Assembly (NCBI GenBank): GCA_030490835.1
Contig: CM059973.1
Span: 87,317,641-87,381,640 of the forward strand
Length of the DNA: 64,000 nt
Direction of reading: 5' to 3'
Source: Annona cherimola
Lineage: Eukaryota > Streptophyta > Magnoliopsida > Magnoliales > Annonaceae
The notes under the pieces were generated by a model. The model had not been told where the DNA came from. It saw nothing but the letters and a program-made list of their open reading frames with translations, and did not search any database. Shown here one piece after another: positions 38,907 to 49,700 of this stretch. Numbering within the stretch: position 1 is the first letter of the stretch; each line of letters begins with the position of its first letter. The position numbers and the translations under genes were made by a program.

Positions 38907-39537
38907 TTCGGGAGGTTTATTGAATTTCACTATATAAATTAAATTTCTTACCGAAGTACCTTAGCATAAAGTAAAAAAATAAGTAATAATAATAATGTAA
39001 TAACAGTTGTAATAATGTATCGTTGTGTAGATCATACGCACCTCAGTACTACCCTCCTGTCCTTGGCGTGTCATTTATGCGGCATGATTTGTGGCTCCCA
39101 CATGCCCTCATGATTTTCTGCAATTGAGATTTAGGGCTAGAGTATTTAAAATTAAAAACAAAACTTTCTCACTCATTTTTCCACATCTTTTGATTTAATT
39201 TAACATTAATTTACTTTGGTATATTATTTTGGCTTCTTTTATATTTTGATTATTTTTTATATCTTTTCATACTACCATTTTATCTATTTTATTTTTTCTC
39301 CTAACTATACCTTTATTATATCACATTAATATTTAAAGTTTTCAAAACTTTTTTCACAAAATTTTGGCTCGGTTTCTTTTTTCTACTGGACATGCGCTTC
39401 CACCAACCTGGAAATGATCGAGATCATATGAATGATGCAGTTTAACGACCATATTTTGTGTAGCTTTGTTGTGGTGAGTGAAAGGCTGCCTAGCAGTTGC
39501 GGGTGAAACTAATTAGCTCCATCAAATTCTGATCTTG
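38907..39537. other. AT-rich intergenic DNA
   Basis: Contains a decayed MITE-like stretch at about 39130-39365 (TTTCCACATCTTTT ... ATTATATCACATTAAT). No gene. Confidence 0.4.
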
Positions 39538-39540
39538 TAA

Positions 39541-39815
39541 GGGTGTGTTTGGGTGGGGGTAAAATTTTTGATGAAAAGTTTTTGAAGTAAAAGTTGTCAA
39601 ATTGATAGAAAATAATATGATATGATAGTGGTAATGATGAGGTGTAAAGATAATAAAATTAAAATAGATAGGTTAATTATATAGATAGTTACGTGGAAAT
39701 AATTAAAAAGAGTATGGTTTGTATAGAAAAATATAAAAAATAATTAAAAAAATATGATAGTTATGGAAAGTAAAAAGTTTTTTAGTGACATTTTTTAGCC
39801 TAATGAAACACGTCC
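39541..39815. mobile_element. Tourist-like MITE, family T
   Basis: Ends GGGTGTGTTTGGG and GAAACACGTCC with the target duplication TAA at 39538-39540 and 39816-39818. Confidence 0.75.
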
Positions 39816-40184
39816 TAAAACCTAAACTTTAAGCATGGCTTCATTTATAAAATTTAAATCTTAAGCCTATTTATGTAAATCAAAATCCGTTGAAATTTGA
39901 GTTAAAATTTGAGTCGGCAAGTTTTGGTTTAAATTAAGAATGTCACGTTTAAATTTTTATACGAAAATATAGTAATGACAAATCATAGAATAAAGAACAA
40001 TAATTCACAATAAAAAAATAGTAATATCTATTTCTAGAATAAAATTTAACTCTTCAAAATAAGATGATAGGAAAAAGTTATAAATGCAAATAGGGAAATG
40101 CCAAAAATATAAACATAGATGTAAATGAAAACAATGTAATTCATCCATAATGTAATTTAATCATGATAAATACCAGTTTCACTT

Positions 40185-40690
40185 TTATGTAACCAGGTTA
40201 TATAGAAGCGGACCCATGTCACTCCTTCAAAATCTAAGATTTTGATCCTTAATGGAAAATCTAATCTATTCATTGTATTTAACATCATTTGTTCATCTAG
40301 GAAACCAAGTTTCATCCCAATCAAATATGTGTATGGGCTACATTTGTTCAAAATGTATATTCATATATAAATTATGAAAAATGCTTAGATATATTTACAT
40401 ATGTACCGAAATATAATAATACTTTATAGAATTATTTTTTCACATAAAAATGATATTTTGGACGGTTTGATGTCAAAAATATTACTTTAAAATTGATATT
40501 TTAACATTTTTATAATTTACACATGAATATATATATTTTTTAACAAATATGACCCATAAACATACTTGATTGAGATGAAACTTGATTCCCTAAATAAACA
40601 AACGATGTTAAATACAATAAATGAATTAGATTTTTCATCAATGATTAAAATTATAAATTTTGAAGGGGTTACATGGGTTTGGAGCCCATA
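40185..40690. repeat. Old foldback element, family F2-related
   Basis: The left arm (GGACCCATGTCACTCCTTC ... CCAAGTTTCATCCCAATC) is inverted in the right arm (GATTGAGATGAAACTTG ... GAAGGGGTTACATGGG). The centre holds the F2 motif GGACGGTTTGATGTC. The arms are clearly diverged. Confidence 0.6.
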
Positions 40691-40829
40691 TATATAATTT
40701 AAATATATTGCCAGATCATTTATAACCCGAAGTAACTCACACGTAAGACACTTTTTATATATTTTTAAAATTTTTTTATCTGTACATGAATTGCACCAGT
40801 AACTTTCTTTCTATGAAAATTTGAAAAAT

Positions 40830-41080
40830 TCTAAAATTTATTGAATATTTTATTTTAAATTTGTCCATACATAGATACATTAAAAACACAATAATACTCT
40901 TTGAAATCATTTGTTGATGTAAAAATGATGTTGTAGAGGTTTAGATATTGAAAATACAATTTTAAAATATATATAAAACACAAACAATTTTATTGCATTA
41001 ATTTTTACATCTTTTTTTGAATAAGGTCATGACAAATATTTAATTTTGATGAAATTGATTCACAAATGAGCAAATGAATT
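40830..41080. repeat. Decayed family F2 repeat
   Basis: Shows the F2 order of motifs (AATAATACTCTTTGAAATCA, TTGTAGAGGTTTAGATATTG, TTTTATTGCATTAATTTTTA) without intact arms. Confidence 0.45.
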
Positions 41081-41083
41081 TAA

Positions 41084-41543
41084 GGGTCTGTTAATGAACA
41101 TGTAAAAGTAAAAAAAAGTTCTCTTATTTTAAAACATTCTTTAATAATTTTAATTGTCAAATTACTCTTTTTTCTATTGTTAACTCTACAATTCAGTCAT
41201 TTTCACATCTTTTTCGTATAATTATTTTATTTATTTTAATAACCATGTTTCAAATGAAAAAAAATGAGAAAACTTTAATACTTTTTTCATACATCTTTCC
41301 ATACAATTACTGAATTTTTAATGATTTCTTTATATATTTCTATATAAAAATCTTATCTTTTCTGAACTTTATTCGTTTTTACTTTTAACCATGTCCTTAT
41401 CTACCACATGACACCATATCCATTTCAAGAAATTTTGCACCTAGTTTTCTCCAATATTACTATAATATTACATCATTTTCTTACTTTTTCATGTATTTTA
41501 TATTCTCATTTTCACTTTTTTTTTACACATTCTCAAATGGACC
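41084..41543. mobile_element. Degraded Tourist-like MITE related to the one at 11262
   Basis: Left end GGGTCTGTTAATGAACATGT after TAA; right end CACATTCTCAAATGGACC. Body has TTTTCACATCTTTTTCGTAT and similar segments. Confidence 0.5.
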
Positions 41544-41668
41544 TTGAATGATTGAATATTGATAAAATAAGCACGTTGGACCCATTCCAAGAGTTAAGGT
41601 GCAGCCAATTACACTCTTTATATCCCGTTAAAACGGTACAATCATTTTGGTAGCAGTATATAACAGAA

Positions 41669-41916
41669 GGGAGTGACAATAGGTAAAACTTTTTACTTTC
41701 TACAACTATCTTTCTTTCTAATTATTTTTTCACGTTTTTTATACAAACTACCATATTTTTAATTATTTATATATAATTAATTACCTATATAACCAACTTA
41801 TCTATTTTAATTTTATCATTACTTCTATCACGTCACATTACATCACTTTCTATCAATTTAACAACTTTTATACAAAAAACTTTTCATCCAAAAGTTTTAT
41901 CACTTTCCAAACATAA
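41669..41916. mobile_element. Tourist-like MITE, family T (degraded ends)
   Basis: The body matches family T in order (CTTTCTACAACTATC, then CATTACATCACTTTCTATC, then CATCCAAAAGTTTTATCAC). The ends are only partly recognisable. Confidence 0.5.
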
Positions 41917-42220
41917 GAGGTTTGAATGGAATGTATCCTAAAGAATTTTTTCTTATTTCTAATTCACTTTCTCATTTTATAATACATAATTACTTTAATT
42001 TTTATTTTTATTTTTAATACTACTTTCCAAATCTGGATATGCAAAAATATCTTTCAACATATTTTCTCATTTTATAACATGTGTTTAGTATTCGATAAAA
42101 CTTTTGAATGAAAGAGTTATTATGAAAAAAAGGTTTTGAAATGGAAAAAGTGATAAAATATGATTGAGGTGATGACGGGTAGGGGTGCAACTCGGGCTCA
42201 TGAAACTCGGGTTCACCTCG

Positions 42221-42300
42221 ACCCTAACCCTAACCCTATTTGTAAATCTTCAACCCTAACCCTATTTGTAAAACCTCAACCCTAACCCTATTTTTGAAAT
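42221..42300. repeat. Telomere-like subterminal tandem repeat in hAT element
   Basis: About three units of a roughly 26 bp repeat (AACCCTAACCCTATTTGTAA type) lie 40 bases inside the left end. The CCCTAA steps resemble telomeric repeats but belong to a longer period unit. Confidence 0.7.
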
Positions 42301-42986
42301 TCGGGCTCGGGTTGAGTTTCGGGTTGACATGTTACTATAAATATATATCCTACACTCATTTAATCACAAATCTATTGCTAAAAAAATCTAAAATAACAAT
42401 TTATTAGAAGAAAGAAAAAAAATTTTAAGTACCATTTAAGAGTAGTAAGAAGAAAAACCTGTTTTGGGCATTCTCTTCACATTAAGTTGAATAACAACCA
42501 TATTTTGATGAATGTAGAAGTACAACCTTTGTCCGTCCTGCAATTTAACATGAATATCACAATCAAATATAGAAATATTAGCATTCGACCATTAGACAAA
42601 CTTTATAATATCAATCATAAAAAAAGAAAATAATCCCAAAAATACAATAATATCAAAACAAATAAGATTATAACAAGTGCAAAAATACAACTTCAAATCA
42701 CAACATCCAAGTTAGGTCCCAGTCTACAACTTTAGTCTTAAGTTCCAATAACCAAATTACAACATTTAACTTAAATTGCCAACTGCAACATAACAAAGCT
42801 AGTCAAGATTATAGCATATTCAAGATCACCACAAATTTTCAGGAATATTTTGATCCTAATGAAATTTATTAACAAATTGAATGAAGATTTTTCCACCAAA
42901 ATAGTTGTTGTTTTGTAAGCTTGTTGGCAGACAAGTTGAGATACTGAAAATTCTGGCAGTTGGAGAGCGAATAGTTCAATAGGTAG

Positions 42987-43412
42987 AATGTCTCCTATAC
43001 TGACCTAAATAGAGCCACAGATGGGTTCGCTCAAAGCAATTTGATTGGTGTTGGAAGCCACGGCTCTGTTTAGAGAGGGACGCTAGATGGAATGCCAGTT
43101 GCAGTGAAGGTATTCAATTTTCAGCATCAAGGATCTTCAAGGAGTTTTGCTGCTGAGTGCAGAGTCCTACGAAATGTTCGGCATCGAAACCTTGTTGAGA
43201 TCTTAACTTGCTGCTCAAGCATTGATTACAAAGCTGATGAATTCCAAGCTCTAGTTTTCGAGTTCATGAGCAATGGGAGCCTAGAGGGCTGGTTGCATTC
43301 AAGAATGGATCGGCATTATCAGTTCAGAAGGTTGAGCTTCCTTCAGCGGCTCAACATAGCCATTGATGTAGCCTGCGCACTGGACTATCTTCATCACCAA
43401 TGCCAAATGGTT
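42987..43412 (+). pseudogene. LRR receptor-like kinase fragment (class XII-like), captured by hAT element
   Basis: Translation from 42987 reads NVSYTDLNRATDGFAQSNLI, then GVGSHGSV (glycine-rich ATP loop), then a TAG stop at the place of the usual Tyr. It continues in frame RGTLDGMPVAVKVFNFQHQG with the invariant Lys (AVKVF), through VLRNVRHRNLVEILTCCSSI to ACALDYLHHQCQM. This matches the N-lobe and start of the C-lobe of EFR/Xa21-type kinases. It breaks off just before the catalytic HCDLKPSN loop; what follows is unrelated, with the direct repeat CAAATGGTTGCAATCT at the junction. With an internal stop and no catalytic or activation loop it cannot make an active kinase. The open part after the stop (ATG at 43092) could at most give a 109 aa peptide. 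Confidence 0.85.
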
Positions 43413-43929
43413 GCAATCTGATAAATGGTCAAATGGTTGCAATCTTACCCAAGAATCGACTGTCAAAACTTTCTATTCAAATCAATAATAAAAAAAAATT
43501 CTATTCAATTAATCAGTGTAGCAGATTTGCCAACTGAGTCAAGTGTAAGAAAATCTTCCTCAGAGTAATTGGATAAACGAAAAATGAAATCATTCATGCA
43601 AGCGAGGAATTGAAATGCGTGATGGGCGAGGGCGAAAAAAAGAAAAGAAACAGAGAGCTGGAACAATCTATTCTATTCTATGCACGGGGAATTGGTTGAT
43701 ACTGCCATCATCTTCCACTCGCATACACAAACAAAACGCAGTGCATTATGCATGCAATGGCTACTTCAAAAAAGGCGTGGGCCAGGAGCAAGGTTGCTCA
43801 CTCCCCGAAGAAGCGAACATGAACTACATTTCTCCGGCATCCGATACAGGCTCTGGAAAGAATACAGGATTAGAAGGCCATCATATGATCTATCTCAAAA
43901 TCAAGATATCGATCCTACCTATATATTGA

Positions 43930-44280
43930 TTTGGATCTCTGTCTATGGACGATGAACGGAAGGAAATCAGCGCGGCCACATCGGAGGAACTGAGGAAGAG
44001 GATGAAGCACGAGAAGGTGCCAGCTGCGGTGGGCGACTAGCCGGCCGTTACTGCGGCTACCTGCTGGGTGCTAGGTGCTGCTGTTGGTGCCGTAGCCGGG
44101 ACGAGCTCGCCGACGTCGGAGCTGGTGAAGGAGGATCTGGACGACAGAAGCTAATCGCAGTCGCCGAGATCTGCTGCTGGCAGAGGAGAATCGCGTGAGC
44201 TAGATTCTAGAGAGTGGAGACTGGAGAGGGCTGTGGGCAGTGCCGCAGTGGGAAGATTGGATTTGGCGGACAGGAAAATT
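43930..44280. other. GC-rich segment inside hAT element, possible second captured fragment
   Basis: GC content is far higher than in the rest of the element and its surroundings. A short reading frame beginning MDDERKEISAATSEELRKRM on the + strand ends at a stop at 44038-44040. No family recognised. It could be a captured 5' exon/promoter or the element's own former promoter. Confidence 0.45.
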
Positions 44281-44502
44281 TTGGTGGGGAAATCCGAAAT
44301 CAGGGCATCGCAGGAAAAATCACTAATATACTATAAGCTTCGAATTCGGGTTCGGGTTCTTATCAACCCGAAATCGAGACCGATTTCAACCCGAGAAATC
44401 GGGTTCGGGCTGGAGAATATGCAGTTTTAACACTGCCAAACTGCGGGTTCGGCGGGCCGGGTTCGGGCTGAACCTAGCCCAAGTTGCACCCCTAATGACG
44501 GG

Positions 44503-46620
44503 GAGTGAAGAAAATAAAATTAAAATAAATAAGATAATTACATAAAAATAGGAAAGTTTTACTTCTACATGAAGAATATCCTCGTCTTATTTACATTGCA
44601 TTCCTCCTGATACTTGGAAACACTTGTATTGTTAATGGCTGGCTAATTGACACGTTATCCGCACACACGCAGAAAGCAATCATAAGTGTTAATGAAGTGC
44701 ACTTAAACGAACATGAGATGGACAAAGAGGCGTATGTCAGGAAGGAAAGGTAGGTGAGAAGACACTTGAATCATTTACTCCTCTCCACGGGACTGACTTT
44801 TGGTTGACTTCGTCCCATTTTGGGACCACAACGCATGTTGGGTTTTGATCATGCATCGTCCAAACCCTTATCTTTTTGAGCATTTGCCACCACCCAAGTT
44901 AGAAGGCAGCAAGTTACCCCAGGGCCGAGTACCTGCTCAATGCCTTCCTTTATTAATATGTGCATGCCTCACCAAATAAAAATCGTTCTGGCAGCTCTTA
45001 CTACTGTTTGATTGGGCAAATTAATGATTATCCCAAATATTTTATAATCCCTTTTTTTTAAAAAAATTACCAGTACTCTTTTCATAAAACGATCACAATT
45101 ATAGCTGGCACAGGATTATTTCACAAAAATTATCAACCTGTGCCGGCTATGAGAATTTATAGCATGGCAGCACAGTAAAAGCTGCAAACTAAAATCCCAT
45201 TCTCTTGATTGGAGAAATCTACTCTTCTTTCTAGGAACGCTTAGGACAGATGATAAGTGGTTGACTAGAGTTTGTAAATATGTATAAGAAAAAGATTTAC
45301 GGCGCGAAGTTAAATAGAAGCATTTTTCCCGTTTATTGCTTTTATCCTTTAGATGCCTGGTCTCCAAGAGAAAGACTAAGTTTTTTATTATTTTTTTTAA
45401 ATTATAAATCAGTCATCATCTCAATTTTAATTACATTGAACCAAACACAGTATACGGTGCAAAAGGGACTTTTGGTGAAATTAATGCAGAAAATTCAAAA
45501 CGTTTTAAACGTGATCCTGCTGCAGGCTGCATCTGCATCCACCTAACTCCCAAGTTCGCTAAAATAGAGGTCTTAAAATTCACAATTAATGGGCATAGAA
45601 ATTAAAAAGAAAACGGATAGGCCGGCCCCACAAACTAGCTATTCATGTCTGGAGCGTTTTGGGCATGCGCCATGAATGGCTGTCCACGCAGCCTCAAAAT
45701 GTTGCCACCTTAAATTGTCTAATTAATGATGGTGGAAAGAAAACATCAGGCATTGAATTTAATTAATGCATTCGATGACGTTTATTAGTTGACTAAGACA
45801 GTCCTTACGTGAATTTTAAATATGGCTGTTGAAATTCCGAATTGAGCAACAAGGTCTGAAAGTGTCAGCTTCACAGGAATCAGGAATGACAACTTCGTCA
45901 TAGATAGATACGAAAAATTGCTAATGTAGAGGCTTTGGGGGCGTGCTATCCACTATCCACGGCTTCCTTTTCCACTTTAAAATATGTATATCGGCTTAAC
46001 TGACATAACCAACGTCTTCGCGGTTTAAAGAAATGGTAGGTCTGATTGGCTTCCTTCCCAGTCTTATGAATATCTTAGTAACGGATGTTGTCAGGACTCG
46101 GGAGGAAATGAAGTTCATGAGTAGTAAAACGAGATTGAAAATATGAAAGTAAAAAAGGAAAATTTATTTTTCGGGACATGATTTAACATATAAATGTTGT
46201 AATCATTTTATTGGGGTGTGCCTTATTCTTATTTAACGTAATAAGGTAGATTGCCTTTTTATTGGCAAACATGTCATAACCAACGGCCTTATTTGGAAAA
46301 TGAGAAAAGATCGAAACAAATGAGAAAATTTAAAAAAGATGTGATATGGTCGCATGTGCCACTCGCTACGTGCGGAAGCAGCCCGCTCCCGAACGGCTCA
46401 TTTCGTTGTCCACCGAGTTGCCAACTGGCCATGCCATTGACCCGAGCGAGTCGACAGGGTCAGTTGAGAATGCAAGGGCAAAAGAGTCATTTCGATCTCC
46501 GCCTTCCGCCCTCTCGACCCGCAACCGATTATTTGAAAACCTCCCTCTCTGGCTCCTGGCAAAAAATCGCCGATCATTGCAGAACAAAAAGTCCAGCTCT
46601 GCTCCTCCCTGGCCAGCAAC
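44503..46620. other. Intergenic DNA upstream of auxilin-like gene
   Basis: No gene recognised. From about 46340 the sequence becomes GC-richer and overlapping ORFs open on both strands up to 46650. This is probably the distal promoter region of the auxilin-like gene. Confidence 0.45.
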
Positions 46621-46674
46621 ACGCATTTTCATCATTTTTTTTTTTTAAATTTGTTATTTATTTGTCCCTGGAAA

Positions 46675-46681
46675 TATAAAT
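46675..46681 (+). promoter_or_regulatory. TATA box of auxilin-like gene
   Basis: TATAAAT lies 108 bases upstream of the start codon at 46783. A GA repeat (46740-46754), common in plant 5' UTRs, lies between them. Expected transcription start is near 46705. Confidence 0.65.
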
Positions 46682-46782
46682 ACAGGAAAAAGGCATAAAA
46701 TACAAAAGCCAGCTTCATTCCGCTCATTTCTCTCTTTCTCAGAGAGAGAGAGGGAGAAGGCGGGCGGGGTGTTTTAGCTTTC

Positions 46783-49700
46783 ATGGCGGATTTTCAACAG
46801 CCTCTCTTCAGCAAGCGCTCATCTTCAACTCTCTCCAAGAAATCGGTTATCTCCAACGGCTCCAATGGCTATGAGGACGTCTTTGGCGGGCCGCCCAAGT
46901 TCTCGGTGCCGACTTTCGCCGCTCGGATTGAGGACTACGGTGAGATTTTCGGCAGCTTCGGCCCCGCCTCGAAGAAGAGCTCCGCGTCGACGATCCCGTA
47001 CCTGGATTTCCCCGCCGAAGGAGAAGACGAGGTGCCCTTCGAAATACGCTGCAGCTCCAGGAGCTTTGATTACGCGCAGGTTTTTGGGGTCTTAGATGCC
47101 GGTGATTTCGCTGTTTCTTATGAAGAAATGCTTCTGGAATCAAAACGGAAGGAAATGGCTTCAGAAAATTCATGGTGTGATTTCCTTGCCCCTCTTGTTG
47201 CTTTTGCCCGCATTTAAACTAGGAAGCAATGCCTTCCGCATGCATCTTTTATCTTTTTGCCTTTTTTCCGCCAGAAAATTTGTGCTAATTTGCTCATTTC
47301 CCTCTGTTCGTGCATTTCAAGTGAAGTTTTTATTTTATTTTCTTTTAAAATTGTCGTCATCATGTTCGGCTCTTACGAATCACGGAAATGTGATATTAAG
47401 ATATACTTTCTCCTGTATTTCTGTCTGCCCGCATGCAGTAGCTACAGGAATTGCTGTTATAACTTGGGAATCCGCTATCGTCGATTGTCATAGTTTTGGT
47501 ACTCCCTGCGTTTGCGTCTGTGTGGTTATCTTTACTGCATTCCTGGTCCTGAGTGTTTTGTGCTGAGGCCGTGTGAGCTTCTGCTTACTGGGTTATCAAC
47601 AGGTGGACAGATCTTGATAAATACCCAGACGTCGTTGATAGATTCTACTTTGTTGGTAGATTCCACCTGTAGATGGTTTGCCTGAAATTTGGGGAAAGAA
47701 ATGGGATTACGTGGATCAAGTATCAACACGTGGCACTGCTCTACAGGAGCACGAGTTCTGCGGGATTGTAGCATTCTTGTGATAGAACCTTCTATTTGCT
47801 TGACATTGTAATAATCTGTCAAGCTGTGGTAAAGTCATGGGGTTCTACCACGAGCCACATATAAGCATGTTGGTTAACAACAGAGTTACCTGTTGTTGTA
47901 TTTTTATTATTAAAAGGAAATAGTAGATGAGGGAAATATTTCTACGAACCAGAATGGTAGGGCACCAACCGTTGCAAAATTAATCTATCCGAAGCCTGAG
48001 GGCAAAAATGCAGCTCTATGGGGTGCATGCTACTTACGTTCAGTGTGCTATTTGACTGTGCCCTGTAATTATACATTTGGACACTCAAAATAATCAACGG
48101 GCCCATTCTTGATCTTCCTTGTGAACATGTGGCTGTGTCACATAGTTTGGATGGCTGCATCCATATGCGGAATGGTGCACATGCACTTAGAATATCTCAT
48201 CATTGCAAATGGTCTCAAACTCATAATTTCCATTGTCATTATTTAAGCCTTATTTTGGTTGATCGATCTGGTGTTTGATTCCTGTTTTGGAATTCTACTT
48301 GATCATAAACTGTATATCCTTAGTAACTGAGGATGCTGAAGTCAAAAAAAAAAAAAAAGTTCATCTGGACTTCCTTTTTGGAAGTCTCAGTGAATCTGAG
48401 TTCATTATCCAAAGTTGCAAATTCCAAAGAATTATGTAAATGCAGGATGATATCACTATGCTTTTTTGCCACGTAAAATTCAGAGGTGCAAGTTGTTTAG
48501 GATATATAATCTCCATGCTTTACACACAGAAATTGTTGACATTTCAAAAATGCTGCCATCTCTGAGTGTTGTTTGTCATGTTGGCTCAGCACCATGAACA
48601 CCATGAGTGCCATATTAAGAGGAATGAGAAAGTTAACAGTGATCAGCATAGATAAGATCCCTGTCTCTTCTCTCACACAATTGCTTGATTTAGGTAAGGA
48701 ATATTCCTTCACTTTCATGGGTAGGACATATCAGGGTGCATTTAATGCAACTGCTGACTACTGCTCTCTGTTATGTGCATTTTCTTTAAAATTGTGATCT
48801 TCGTTGGTCATATTACCAGTACAAAATTTTACATTTTTTGGATGAATTGCTCCAAATTCTGGTCATTATTGTTTTATTTCACATTTTAGGATGCCTGATG
48901 GAGTAGTGTCTCAGCTGCAAGCATCAACTGCGGATTCCCAATTATCTCTAGAAGAGCATTATGTCGATGCTTTTTGCAGTGTGGAACACAATGATTTTTC
49001 ATCGAATGGGGACCTAAATCATGTTTATGATGGCATGAAGCAATTCAATGTGTCTTACCAGAAGTCAAAACAAAGAAGAAATGATGAAGATTCTGATATT
49101 GGGACAATGCATGTTGCTGAACTCCATGAAATTTCTGGATTTAGTTATTTAGTCGATGCATGTGCTCCTTCCATGGAGGCAAGTTGCGACACACCTAAGC
49201 CCCATACAGCTGATGATATCAGTCCCAGTGAAGATCGCCATGGGGGGATGGAGGGAAATCATTCCAAGGGGGCTTCATCCACAGTCCCTGTTGTTGGTAA
49301 CATGAATGAGGTTTCTGGAAATGATTACAAGGAAGTAAAGAAGCAGTTCAAAGGCAAGTCTAGTACTTCAGGAGGTGATCCTGAAAGTGACAGTCATATT
49401 TCATATGATTCATGCGATAACCTGAAGCCCAGTGATGATAGATCTTCTCCTGAGAAGGTGTTTTTAACTATTTCTGATATCAGTCTTCGCACAAAGCCTT
49501 CTCGAGGTCCACCTCCCTCAAGACCGCCACCCAAATTAGCCATCAAGCAGGGAGATTTTAACACAGCAATGGATGGTAACTTGAGGTGTCATCCAGTTGA
49601 AGAACACTTTTGGAAACCTTCAACAGTGCATGGAACCTATAGCTTCAGATCTGCTTCTGAAAATTCTGCACTCAAAGAGGCTGCAAATGACAGTTCATCG

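Larger units (their letters stand above)
42180..44494. mobile_element. Non-autonomous hAT transposon (2315 bp) carrying gene fragments
   Basis: Terminal inverted repeats TAGGGGTGCAACTCGGGCT and AGCCCAAGTTGCACCCCTA (18 of 19 match) are bounded by an exact 8 bp duplication ATGACGGG at 42172-42179 and 44495-44502. Size of duplication and the TAGGGGTG start are hAT hallmarks. Both ends carry many ACCCGA/TCGGGT-type subterminal motifs. The interior holds a receptor-kinase fragment (42987-43412) and a GC-rich stretch (43930-44280) but no transposase. Confidence 0.9.
42081..44560. mobile_element. Tourist-like MITE, family T, split by the 2.3 kb hAT element
   Basis: Family T sequence (GTGTTTAGTATTCGATAAAA ... 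GATTGAGGTGATGACGGG) is interrupted at 42180. It continues at 44503 with GAGTGAAGAAAATAAAATTA, the next segment of the same family, so it served as the insertion site. Confidence 0.6.

Noticed and set aside
42221..42300. Interstitial telomere from chromosome fusion
   Set aside because: The CCCTAA steps belong to a 26 bp unit just inside a hAT terminus, so a transposon subterminal repeat is the simpler reading.
43092..43421. 109-codon kinase-like ORF as a functional gene
   Set aside because: Starts inside the kinase domain after an in-frame stop and lacks the catalytic and activation loops; treated as a captured pseudogene.
47606..47650. Possible extra exon in intron 1 of the auxilin-like gene (after TTATCAACAG)
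   Set aside because: Including it gives poor phase matches or non-family residues, while direct joining of 47174 to 48890 fits phase and restores a Trp at the expected place.
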